Shown here: in pieces, positions 36,271-44,776 of the stretch | Numbering within the stretch: position 1 is the first letter of the stretch | How the letters are laid out: every line of letters starts with the position of its first letter | Origin: Marsupella aquatica | Taxonomy: Eukaryota > Marchantiophyta | Assembly: GCA_973895155.1 (NCBI GenBank) | Contig: OZ316891.1 | Coordinates: 30,504,001-30,568,000, forward strand | Length of the DNA: 64,000 nt | Reading direction: 5' to 3' | The notes under the pieces: model-generated | The model's input: the letters and a program-made list of their open reading frames with translations, nothing else | The model's database searches: none | What the model was told of the DNA's origin: nothing | Made by a program: the position numbers and the translations under genes

Positions 36271-38229
36271 TTAGTTCCTTTTGTTGTTATTGTCAACAGC
36301 TTCTGTTTTCACCTCTGCCTGTTGTTGACGTCGTCGATGGCGCCGAATGGATCGTTGCAAATTTTGCTCATCTATTGATGGCTGGTTGGCTGCCGCATAT
36401 TGTTTCCACTCATCGAGTCGACCACTGAATAACAACCTGTCAAATTCCCCATCTGACAAATTATATTCATTGATTGTGAAATGTTCAATGGGAGTTTCAT
36501 CTATTTGCATCGCCGGTATAGTATCTTCAGTCATATCTTCAGTCATATCTTCAGTGTTTTGTTGAGTCTCCATTGATGGCATTTGCTTCAACAATCCTCG
36601 TTGCTCATACTCGCGTTCATGAAATGGTGTGCGACACCAACATTTTCGGCTTTTCTTCAACCATTTAGACAAGCAAGCATGATGCCATATATGACCGCAG
36701 GTTTCCAACATGGAAACACATTCAGGGCCCCAAGGATATAGGCACCAAGTACACTTGTCATCCTTTTCACGAACAAATGCTGCCATAGTTTCATCCTTTT
36801 TCCACTTATCAAAAAACCTATCAATACCTTCCGCGTCAACCTCCACATCTGGAAAAAGGTTGCTGTGCCCTGTAGGATCTATGATTTGCATGTTAACAAA
36901 ATTTGGCGACGATAATTCACCTTGCCCTTTGTTTGACCTCATCCCCAAAGCACCATTGTTAAATTCTTGCACCTCTTCGTGAAGATTTGATATGATGATT
37001 GCTTGCGTTGCAAGTTCACTTTTAAGATCATTAATGATCTTGTCCTTCTCCTCAAGTCGTGCCAGTTCATTGCATTGACGCTCTTTTTTAGCAAGTTGTT
37101 TTGTCAGCTTATTGATTTCTTCCATCTTGTCAAATAATTGACACTTGTACAACATCACTTCCGAATTGGTCGTTGGCTCGTTCTGCTTCTTCTCAAGTGA
37201 TCTCATCTTTATATCAGCTTGTTGCAATTGTGACTTGAACTTTTCGATGCTGCCACATTCACATAGCTCCACTACATACTTCATGCGGAGATTTGTCTCA
37301 ATCACCTCTGCAACATCTGCCCCCAAGCTCTTGCATATGTTGTGCAGGTTGAACTTATCCTTGTTAGCATCAGTAACATTGTTGTTCTTTGCATGTGGAG
37401 TTCTACTCCCAACACCTACAAGGATTGGTTTTTTGGTGTGCATTGACTCCACATTGGTTGGTGGTGCTGCACGGTCAGGCATGGAGACTCGAGGAAGTAC
37501 AGCCATTTTCCCCTTCTCATGCGCATATCCCTCCCCAGTGTCATCTAGCTTTCTTTTGGATCCCTTGTTGGAAGTCTCCATTGAAGGGTCCTTTGCAATA
37601 GTTGTATTCCTATTCATTGCAATCGCAACCACTGATGGATGCACCTGATGAGTCAACTTGCCAGCACTGTTTTCCCAACGGTAATCCACCTTCCACTTGA
37701 GAATGAATTCAGCAATCAGACATCGGATAAAAGGAGGGTAAACGGAACTCATTTTCGTTTGGGCTTTGTGTGGAGCAAACTCTCGATATCGTTGCTGCCA
37801 ATGTGATTTAACACCTGCATGTGTTACTTTGGACATGGTGAATTTTTCTTGCGCCCATGATCTTGTTGCCCAAAGATCCGGATCGTGAAAAACTTGTTGT
37901 GCTAATGGCCAAAAGTCTTTCTTTGGCATCAACATCTCCAATTCCTTTGCATTCATGGCCCATTCGTCATGGGGAGGATTTACATTGGGCGTTAATATAC
38001 TCCATTCATCCTTCATACCCTCATCTTCCCATCTTCTTGCGTTTGGCGCCGGTGTTCCATCAACCTTGGGTTTAGCCTCATAGTGAATGCCAATGGTTGT
38101 AAGATTATCCAACACATTATTACGAAGAGCTTCATCGTCACAATAGGATCCTTGACCATCTTGCATGGTAAGATGTTGTGTCGTGAACTCTTTGTCTTCA
38201 TCATCAGAAGACAATTCCCATCGTCCCAT
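36271..38229 (-). CDS. RING-like zinc-finger protein with coiled coil (transposon cargo)
   Basis: The frame encodes 652 residues from the ATG at 38229 (MGRWELSSDDEDKEF); an in-frame ATG 17 codons upstream is also possible. I do not recognise the N-terminal ~200 residues, which are rich in Trp (KSHWQQRYREF, WKVDYRWEN). The middle contains charged heptad-like sequence typical of a coiled coil (KFKSQLQQADIKMRSLEKK through NDLKSELATQ). Near the C terminus is a cross-brace zinc motif: CTWC, then CGHIWHHACLSKWL, then CWC. This is close to RING-H2, but its last pair is C-x-C and not C-x2-C. If it folds as a RING it would act as a ubiquitin E3 ligase, which is inference. It converges with the transposase and lies downstream of the kinase on the same strand, about 190 bases apart. 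Confidence 0.72.
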   Translation of the reverse strand: MGRWELSSDDEDKEFTTQHLTMQDGQGSYCDDEALRNNVLDNLTTIGIHYEAKPKVDGTPAPNARRWEDEGMKDEWSILTPNVNPPHDEWAMNAKELEMLMPKKDFWPLAQQVFHDPDLWATRSWAQEKFTMSKVTHAGVKSHWQQRYREFAPHKAQTKMSSVYPPFIRCLIAEFILKWKVDYRWENSAGKLTHQVHPSVVAIAMNRNTTIAKDPSMETSNKGSKRKLDDTGEGYAHEKGKMAVLPRVSMPDRAAPPTNVESMHTKKPILVGVGSRTPHAKNNNVTDANKDKFNLHNICKSLGADVAEVIETNLRMKYVVELCECGSIEKFKSQLQQADIKMRSLEKKQNEPTTNSEVMLYKCQLFDKMEEINKLTKQLAKKERQCNELARLEEKDKIINDLKSELATQAIIISNLHEEVQEFNNGALGMRSNKGQGELSSPNFVNMQIIDPTGHSNLFPDVEVDAEGIDRFFDKWKKDETMAAFVREKDDKCTWCLYPWGPECVSMLETCGHIWHHACLSKWLKKSRKCWCRTPFHEREYEQRGLLKQMPSMETQQNTEDMTEDMTEDTIPAMQIDETPIEHFTINEYNLSDGEFDRLLFSGRLDEWKQYAAANQPSIDEQNLQRSIRRHRRRQQQAEVKTEAVDNNNKRN

Positions 38230-38260
38230 GTTTGCGATGTGTACAAAAGGTCTGCGATAT
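38230..38260. repeat. Orphan fragment resembling the hairpin core
   Basis: The plus strand has TTTGCGATGTGTACAA and then GGTCTGCGATA, which match the 3' half of the hairpin core and the adjacent arm. The fragment lies directly before the RING gene start. It has no complete core and could be a remnant or chance. Confidence 0.35.
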
Positions 38261-38416
38261 TTGACAATGTACAAACACATTTAGCACAATTTTGGGCATT
38301 CACGACAAAGTTTGATAGAATATTATCAACAAAATGCAGAACATTGTAATTGACATACAATGAATAAACATATAATCGTTAAGGTGACCTTTACAAAATT
38401 GTGTAAACCCTAATCT

Positions 38417-40072
38417 CTAATCTCTAAGATATGGACTGTTGTGCAAATGCAATGTGCAATCTGGAAACGTTCGAACTATCTTCAAACTCCAATAAGCACA
38501 ATCCATTCTTTTCTTGGCATCTGTGGCCATCATTTCACGGATTATGACATCCAATTTGGGGCCATGCACTTGTGCACTCCAACCCCTCCCCAAAAACCGT
38601 GAACCCTTAGACATTCCATCCCAATTCTCTGTCAACAATGTCTCAAAAATATTCCCCAAAGCATATATATCGGTACTTTCACTAAACTCGACAGGGGTAG
38701 GTTGAACAAGCTCCGGAGCCAACTGTGGAAATTGTTTTTGGTATGTTGCTGCTTTTTCTGTTGCTGTGGGCCACATCCGATTAGCTGGTAATTTGCACTA
38801 TGATTTATGCTTAGACAAGCCAAAATCACATAAACCAACATACACCTTAATAGCCACATCGTGCTCGTGATCGAAATGAAGAAGGATGTTTCCAAAGTGA
38901 AGATCACAATGAAATCGATCATGCTCATGCAAGTATTACAATGTCTCCAGCAAAGCCAAGGCGATTCCCAACCGGTTCTCCAACAAGAGTTTCTTCTCCG
39001 AAATAAACTTGAAATCAAGGTCCGTCGTGATCTGTGCCTTCCCCTTGCTCTTTGACGATATGCCGCACTTATCAATAAAGCTACCCAAGTCACCTCCATT
39101 ATAGTGATCGTAAATAAGTTTTGGCGGATCCTCAATAGTCAACGCAAGAGCTCCAACGATTCCCTTATGATTCAGTCCTCCCATAAGCACTTCTTGTAAT
39201 GTGTCAGTTTGTCTCTTATGCTTGTCTCCATCCTTGAACCGCTTTGCGACTAAGGTCACGTTGACGGGAATGAGAGGACAATATAATATACGATAAGTGT
39301 ATACCTCTCCTTGGATTCCTTTCCCAATGCGACGTGTGTTGTGCACCTGCTCAGGTTTAAGAAAATGGATACTCCTAACCTCTGGAACTACACGCGATGG
39401 ACGTGTTCCTTTTCGAGCACTTTTGATGCTGACATCCCCAAAGTGCACAATCTCGTTAGCATATTTGACATTGCTATCAGATTTTGCCATTGCCAACTCC
39501 TTACTCCACTTCACTAGCAATTCTCTCTTGTGTGTGTACATCCCGGGGTTTCCAAGCAATGTAGTGTCACCCTCTTCCACTTTGGCTGCCAAATTATCCC
39601 AAACATGCTTCTCCAAGTTGAGTGCCAAATTTTCCAGAAATCCTCCCGGTTTCTCAGTTTCATCTTCAAATGACTTCATTTGCTCTCGTGTGAAATTGTC
39701 CTCCTTTTGTACACTTTCCCGCATACAACGGGTTATCTCACCAAGAAAGTTCTTGTATCCTTTCTCTCCGTGTCTTGTGAACTCCCTCTCGAACCCGTCC
39801 ACCCCATACTGTTTCGGTTGAGTGTAGCGATAAAGTATCTCTTTCCATATCGACACTACCACATTGTGTCGAACCTGTTTTGCCTCTTCGTTTGCCCCCT
39901 TCCGTTTTCGTTTCCCGGCCACTTTGCTAGAATTCCTAGCATGTTCGAGAGTGTTTCGAGCGTTCTTCAATGCATCCAGAGCAACAAGATTCGGCTCATA
40001 TCCCTCATTCACATGTTTTGTGATCATCTCCAACACTTGCCTATACTCTAAACTAAAATTTTCGATGACCAT
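38417..40072 (-). pseudogene. Protein kinase gene with two in-frame stops (transposon cargo)
   Basis: One continuous frame of 552 codons encodes a ~240-residue unrecognised N-terminal region and then a protein kinase domain. Motifs in order are the glycine loop GKGIQGEVY (residues 250-258), the ATP-binding Lys in LVAKRF (277), the catalytic loop HCDLHFGN (388-395), CDFGLS (415-420), LAPE, and STDIYALG of the C-lobe. All key catalytic residues are present, although the usual HRD is HCD. TAA at codon 379 (38936-38938) and TAG at codon 425 (38798-38800) interrupt the domain on either side of the active site, while the frame stays intact to its stop at 38417. Each stop is one C to T change from a Gln codon. 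The protein is therefore dead or truncated unless the stops are removed, read through or spliced out. Confidence 0.85.
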
Positions 40073-40260
40073 GTTTTCCCTTCACAAAAGGAATATGTGA
40101 GGGAGGAACAAGATCTTACCGGGATTTAAATAAAATCCTTCCAATAAGGATTCAACGACCAACCTGAAAATTACAAGTCGTATTGTTATTATCTTTTCCC
40201 GGTTTGTTTCTCCCATGCATTATGTATTTTTATTGCACACATGATTTTAATTACCTTTCT

Positions 40261-40647
40261 ATATAACAACAATAAAAGAGAAAGACAACACTTGTGAAAT
40301 ATCGCAGACCGAGTGGACGCTCAAAGCATGCGCACAAAAGTGTTCTTTTCTTTCAAAGTTGTTATATTCCTGCTTCGACATATGTGATTTGGTGTCTATA
40401 ACTTAACACTCATTTGTAATTCAAGTAAAAACATTCTCGGCGAATCGTGGTATCCATGCAAAGTATCGCAGACCGAGCCGAAACTCTAAGCATGCGTACA
40501 TGGATTCCTCTATCTCCGCAAATGTTTTACTTAATGAACAAAGGAGACTAAATTGTTAAGGTGATATTAATAAATTCTTGTACGGAGTATCGCAAACCGA
40601 ACCGAGGCTCAAAGCGTGCGCGTACAAGTGTTTCTTTATATCCCTCC
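40261..40647 (-). repeat. Right array of three conserved-core hairpins (H3', H2', H1')
   Basis: H3' has arms 40261-40296 and 40333-40367 and core 40299-40332. H2' has arms 40418-40460 and 40498-40538 and core 40462-40497. H1' has arms 40560-40585 and 40621-40647 and core 40586-40620. On the minus strand each core reads as on the left flank, ending CGGTCTGCGATA or CGGTTTGCGATA. H1, H2 and H3 are collinear with H1', H2' and H3' by position and arm sequence, so the arrays are the two halves of one long inverted repeat. The array ends 189 bases upstream of the kinase ATG. Confidence 0.88.
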
Positions 40648-40765
40648 ATTTGGCTCTAAGGTTAGGGTTTAAAACACAAAAAAAACTTAAAAAATCACAA
40701 AACAAAACACAAACAAATAAAAACAAACCAAAAATCAAAAATAAAAACCAAAACCAAACACTTAC

Positions 40766-40910
40766 CTCCTCCTCCTCCTCTTCTCCTCCTCCTCCTCCTC
40801 CTCCTCTCCTCTCCTTCTCCTCCTCCTCCTCCTCTTCTCCTCCTCCTCCTCTCCTCCTCCTCCTCCTCTCCTCTCCTCCTCCTCTTCCTCCTCTCCTCCT
40901 CTCCTCCTTT
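40766..40910. repeat. CTC/GAG triplet microsatellite
   Basis: Nearly uninterrupted CTCCTC repeats, with occasional CT and TTCT interruptions, form a long polypyrimidine/polypurine tract. Long Arg/Glu or Ser/Pro frames here are artefacts of the repeat. Confidence 0.95.
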
Positions 40911-40979
40911 CTGCAAAACCGAAAATGAGGAGGGAGAGGAGGGATCTCCTCCTTTTATCCTCTCCCGAGCCCCCGACCC

Positions 40980-41500
40980 TTTCCCGGCCGGCCCCATCCT
41001 CCAACCCTAAATCGCGAAACCCTAATTCTCTGAGCCTCAATCCCGAACCCCGAACTTCCAAACCCCGAACCAAACCCCGAACCGGACCCCGAACCCCGAA
41101 CCCCGATCCCCACCCGGACCCACCCCGGCCTCCCGGACCCGAACCCCACCCGGACCCCACCCCGAACCCCCACCGAGCGCCTCCGCCCCGGGCCCGGACC
41201 CCACCCGAACCCCCCGTACCTCCCGAACCCGAACCCCTCGGACCCGGACCCGAACCCCACCCGGACCCCCACCCGAACCCCCCGCACCTCCTCCTCCCGG
41301 ACCCGAGCCGCACCCGGACCCCACCCCGAACCCCCACCGAGCGGACCCGAACCCCACCCGGACCCCACCCCGAGCCCCCACCGAGCGCCTCCGCCCCGGA
41401 CCCGGACCCGATTAGTCACCCGGACCCCCACCCGAACCTCCTCCCGAACCTCCTCCCGAACCCGAACCCCGAACCGGACGTTTCCTTTCCCGGACTGCTT
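40980..41500. repeat. Right subterminal C-rich array
   Basis: Units of CCCGAACCCC and CCCGGACCCC fill this region on the plus strand. Telomere-like AACCCTAA and AAACCCTAATT stand at its inner edge (41003-41025). It mirrors the G-rich half of the left subterminal array. Confidence 0.88.
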
Positions 41501-41585
41501 CCGAACCCGGGTGCCGGGTTGTCAATTTGCCGCTCTCAAACGCCCAGTTTGACGGGCAAGGTCAAACCGGGCCCGGGAATGGAGT

Positions 41586-44500
41586 GCGGCATAGCACTGT
41601 ACCATTGTACGTAGGTACAGGACTGTCCTGTAGTAATCATCGTAGTGGAATGCACGTACGTACCATCCTACGGTATGGTATGGTATCACTGTAGTCTGTA
41701 GTCTGTAGCCCTGTCGGAGACGTTTGCGGGCGCGTCCACTTGTCCAGTTTGATCCGTGTAAATAAAGGTGAACAGGTGACCACGTAAGTTCGTGCAGTTA
41801 CTGGCGGTAAGTTTTTCGTGCAAGTTGCAATTGGCATCAATTGGGCGCGCTCTCGTCTCATCGCCCCTTCGCCCCCTGCGCCCCGCCTTCTCGCCTGTCG
41901 TCCAGTCCGGTGCGCCCCCTCCTCCACTTCGGCCTTTTTGCTCGCTCAGCACGTCGACGCTCATTCTCGTCCGACGATGATGATTTTGCTCGCGAAATCA
42001 TCGAGCAAACGAGTAGAGTGGTGAGGCTGGAGTGCGCTCTGCCAGCTCGCGTTGAATGGGGATTGATTCGTCGTTTTCGACGGATTGATGACTGCGGAAT
42101 CCGTGGGGGTCGCTCCAACGCCGGGAGGAATTTTTTTGGCGCCACTTCGGATGCTGCAGAGCGCAGTTTGACGGCGGATAGGCGCGTGAGGGCGAGTGTG
42201 GTTGTGAAATGGGGTGCTGATGGATGGGTGGAGGTTGGGAATTCCGTCTGTTTGGATTGTGTGTTTGGATGGGTTGATGCATTTTGGGGAGCGTGCCTGA
42301 CCGGTCCAGCAGGGATGGTGGTGGGAGGGTGGAAGCTGTCTTGACTGAGTGACTGAGTGACTGACTATTTTGATGCTGTAGGATCGTTCTTGAGTGCGGA
42401 TTGTCGTTCACTTCGGCGAGGGGGGTGAGCTCGCGAGCGAGTTGATGATGCTGCAAGACGGCTGCTGTGAAGAAATGAAGATGCATTGGTGCTGATGTGG
42501 GGATTTTCATGTCCCAAGGTTGTTAGTTCATGGATTCCGTCCTATAGTAGATCACAGAAGCGGTGGCATTGCTTGACTGGAATGGCGATGAGATTCGAGC
42601 TCGGATTATAAGAGTCTGGCAGGCGTTGCTGTGAGCTGTCGGCGGTAGTCGTAGCTGTAGCTGTTAACGTCGGGATTTTTAAAATCCAGCCAGCCGACTC
42701 TTCATTGGTCGATAGTTTTGCAGGTTGGAATGATGGATGGTGATACCTACTGTTGAGATCAGCTGTCCCTAGGAACCATTTTGCCGAAGGATCAAGCTGC
42801 ACTTAGTCGGGGGTTGAACAGGTTGGTAGGGAAGAGTGTATGCAGGGCTCAAAGGAGGTTCTGCTCGTGTTACTTCCAGTAATCGTTTTCTCCTGCATTC
42901 CTTCGGAGTCGATGTCAGCTGTCTAGCAGCGTTTACAGCGGACGGTGTTGGTGCCAAAACGTGGATGGGGACGTTTGAAAGTGCTGAAAGGCGGCTATCA
43001 AAGATGTGGATGGGTGAGGATCGTTAACATCAACTGGAGATGGTTCGCTGCTGATGCATCTGTTTGCTTGAGGGGAGGAGCACCCGATGTTATTAGTGTG
43101 TACTGTCATCGCCATTTGGTCTCGGCTTCCAACCAGGTGAAGTGGAAATGGACATATATCATGGACTGGAAAGTTACAAAAGTTTGTCAGGGAGGAATCC
43201 GGTCACATAGTTAGGGCAGCCAGCCTCCTGGGATTGGGAGGGAGGGTGATTGGGTCGAAGGAAGAAAGGAGGGGTACATGGCGATGGTGCTGGAAGCGAT
43301 GTGCGGTGGTGAGGAGACGGGGCTCTGTGGTATTTTAGGACTATGTGGTGGTGGTCAAGCAGTATGTATCAGAAGGGGGGAGACACCGTTTCCCGGATGA
43401 GCGGGAGGAAGATTTCACGGCGGGAATGGAAGGGCTGCGCGGGGTGGTGCCGTCATGCTGCCCCGGGGTCCCAGGAGTCTTGATCGGCTCAGCGCTTTCA
43501 GCAGGCAGTGGAAGGTTCCTGCACAATGCATTCGTGCTGCCGAAGGACCAAGTTGAGGTGATTAAAGACCAAAAGGAGATTTTGCTCCGTAACAACAGTG
43601 ACCATGCGGTGCACATTCCTTCAGATCAGGAAGGCGGCCCTGACCACCACCACTCTAGTAACGGGAAGGATTCCGCAGGTGATTCCACAGGTGACGATGA
43701 AGATGAGGATGGAACCAAGCCACAGGGGTGCACTGGAAGCTGTCACTGCCAGTTACAGCTTCCCGGAATGGCCTGCATTCGGAGAGTTGGAGGACGTATC
43801 GTCCAGGGCATCGTGTGGGATCCACTCCTTACCAAGCGGATCTTAGTCATGGTACATCCGCTTCACCTCAAATTTCGCATTTGTCCTCTCAACCATTCAA
43901 TAAGCCATTGCAGGTGAAAAATTCCTCGATTTGTCTCTAACCATTATCTCCCCAACCTGCTTGAATATAACTGCACGCTACAGTTCGGCCCAATCGCATG
44001 CCGCGACCAAGCAACGTTTAGACCGTGCTGTTGTCGAAATGGGGAAAGATCGCTCCTTTTGTCTGTTAAAGTGAGATATACCCCTTTGTGTTGACTTTCG
44101 CTCGGAATCCCTGTCATTCAATCTACGGAGGACGGTGATTCCGGATTGATTATTGTTCCGGGCGCCGGGGTCTTCTCCCTAACTTAGCCAGCTGAACTGA
44201 GAAATCCATCTCGTCTGGCGAACGGAGCCAGCTGCAGTAGAATTGAGATTACAGGTCGGAGACGGCGTGTATGTGTAGACTGTGCACGAAGCGAGCCCAA
44301 AGTGGCCGATTTCTGCTGTCTTTCGAGGAGAATGCCTAACAACAGCTCGAAGCCCACGGGGTGAATACGCGTGTGACTGTTCTCACGTGATTAGATCTAG
44401 GAACACGTCGGGATCGTATAAGGAATTTGAATATGTAATAGTTTTCTAGCCGGAATCCGCCCCATGGTTCTGTGCGGCGGACGGAATCACACTTCTGTGG

Positions 44501-44751
44501 TCTTTTGAACGTGTCTGTTCCGATTCCCTCGTCTTTTCTCTCCGGCAAGTCATCACTTGTCCAGAGATCACGGCAATCACATACAGATTGATGGTGTACC
44601 TCCACAGTTGCGGTTATCCGTAACTTCTTCGTCGAAACCATCTGACTGAATTAGTGTCATGTTTATCCCAATGGCGGAGTCGTTTATCGTGCAGCCGAGG
44701 GATTCTTAGCCTTGTTTTCGTTTTTCTGGCTAAGTATGGAGTTTGTATGGC
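41586..44751 (+). other. Upstream region and probable long leader of the CKI1-like gene
   Basis: No part could be joined to the kinase as a coding exon. A frame at 43426-43917, from ATG (MEGLRGVVPS), has an acidic stretch (GDDEDEDG) but no recognised domain. It might be an upstream open frame or an unrelated gene. The GC-rich start (41840-41950) looks like a promoter or leader. Small tandem steps (TATGGTATGG, GTAGTCTGTAGTCTGTAG, GACTGAGTGACTGAGTGACT) occur. Confidence 0.35.
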
Positions 44752-44776
44752 ATGATTTTGTGGAGAAGTCACGTTG
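44735..44776 (+). other. Upstream open reading frame overlapping the kinase start
   Basis: An ATG at 44735 opens a 13-codon frame (MEFVWHDFVEKSR) ending in TGA at 44774-44776. It overlaps the first possible kinase ATG at 44752 and ends 32 bases before the second at 44809. If the leader includes it, it would dampen or redirect translation. Confidence 0.4.

Larger units (their letters stand above)
29996..41577. mobile_element. Large hAT-superfamily DNA transposon with cargo genes (11,582 bp)
   Basis: The termini are CCCGGGAACCCGGTTT on the left and, reverse-complemented, CCCGGGCCCGGTTTGA on the right. The direct 8 bp repeat AATGGAGT flanks them at 29988-29995 and 41578-41585, which is the duplication length hAT transposases make. 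Inside lies a hAT transposase at 31297-34203. Both flanks carry subterminal G/C-rich arrays and mirrored hairpin arrays, which together form divergent ~1.3 kb inverted ends. Two other genes lie on the minus strand. Autonomous hAT elements are usually about 3-5 kb, so this one is unusually long. Confidence 0.88.

Noticed and set aside
40695-41614. Long Arg/Glu-, Ser/Pro- and Gly-rich frames near the right transposon end
   Set aside because: Products of the CTC microsatellite and the CCCGAACCC array, not genes.
43426-43917. Frame starting MEGLRGVVPS considered as the first exon of the histidine kinase
   Set aside because: No phase-compatible splice to 44752 was found and the sequence lacks resemblance to CKI1 N termini; kept only as a possible upstream frame.
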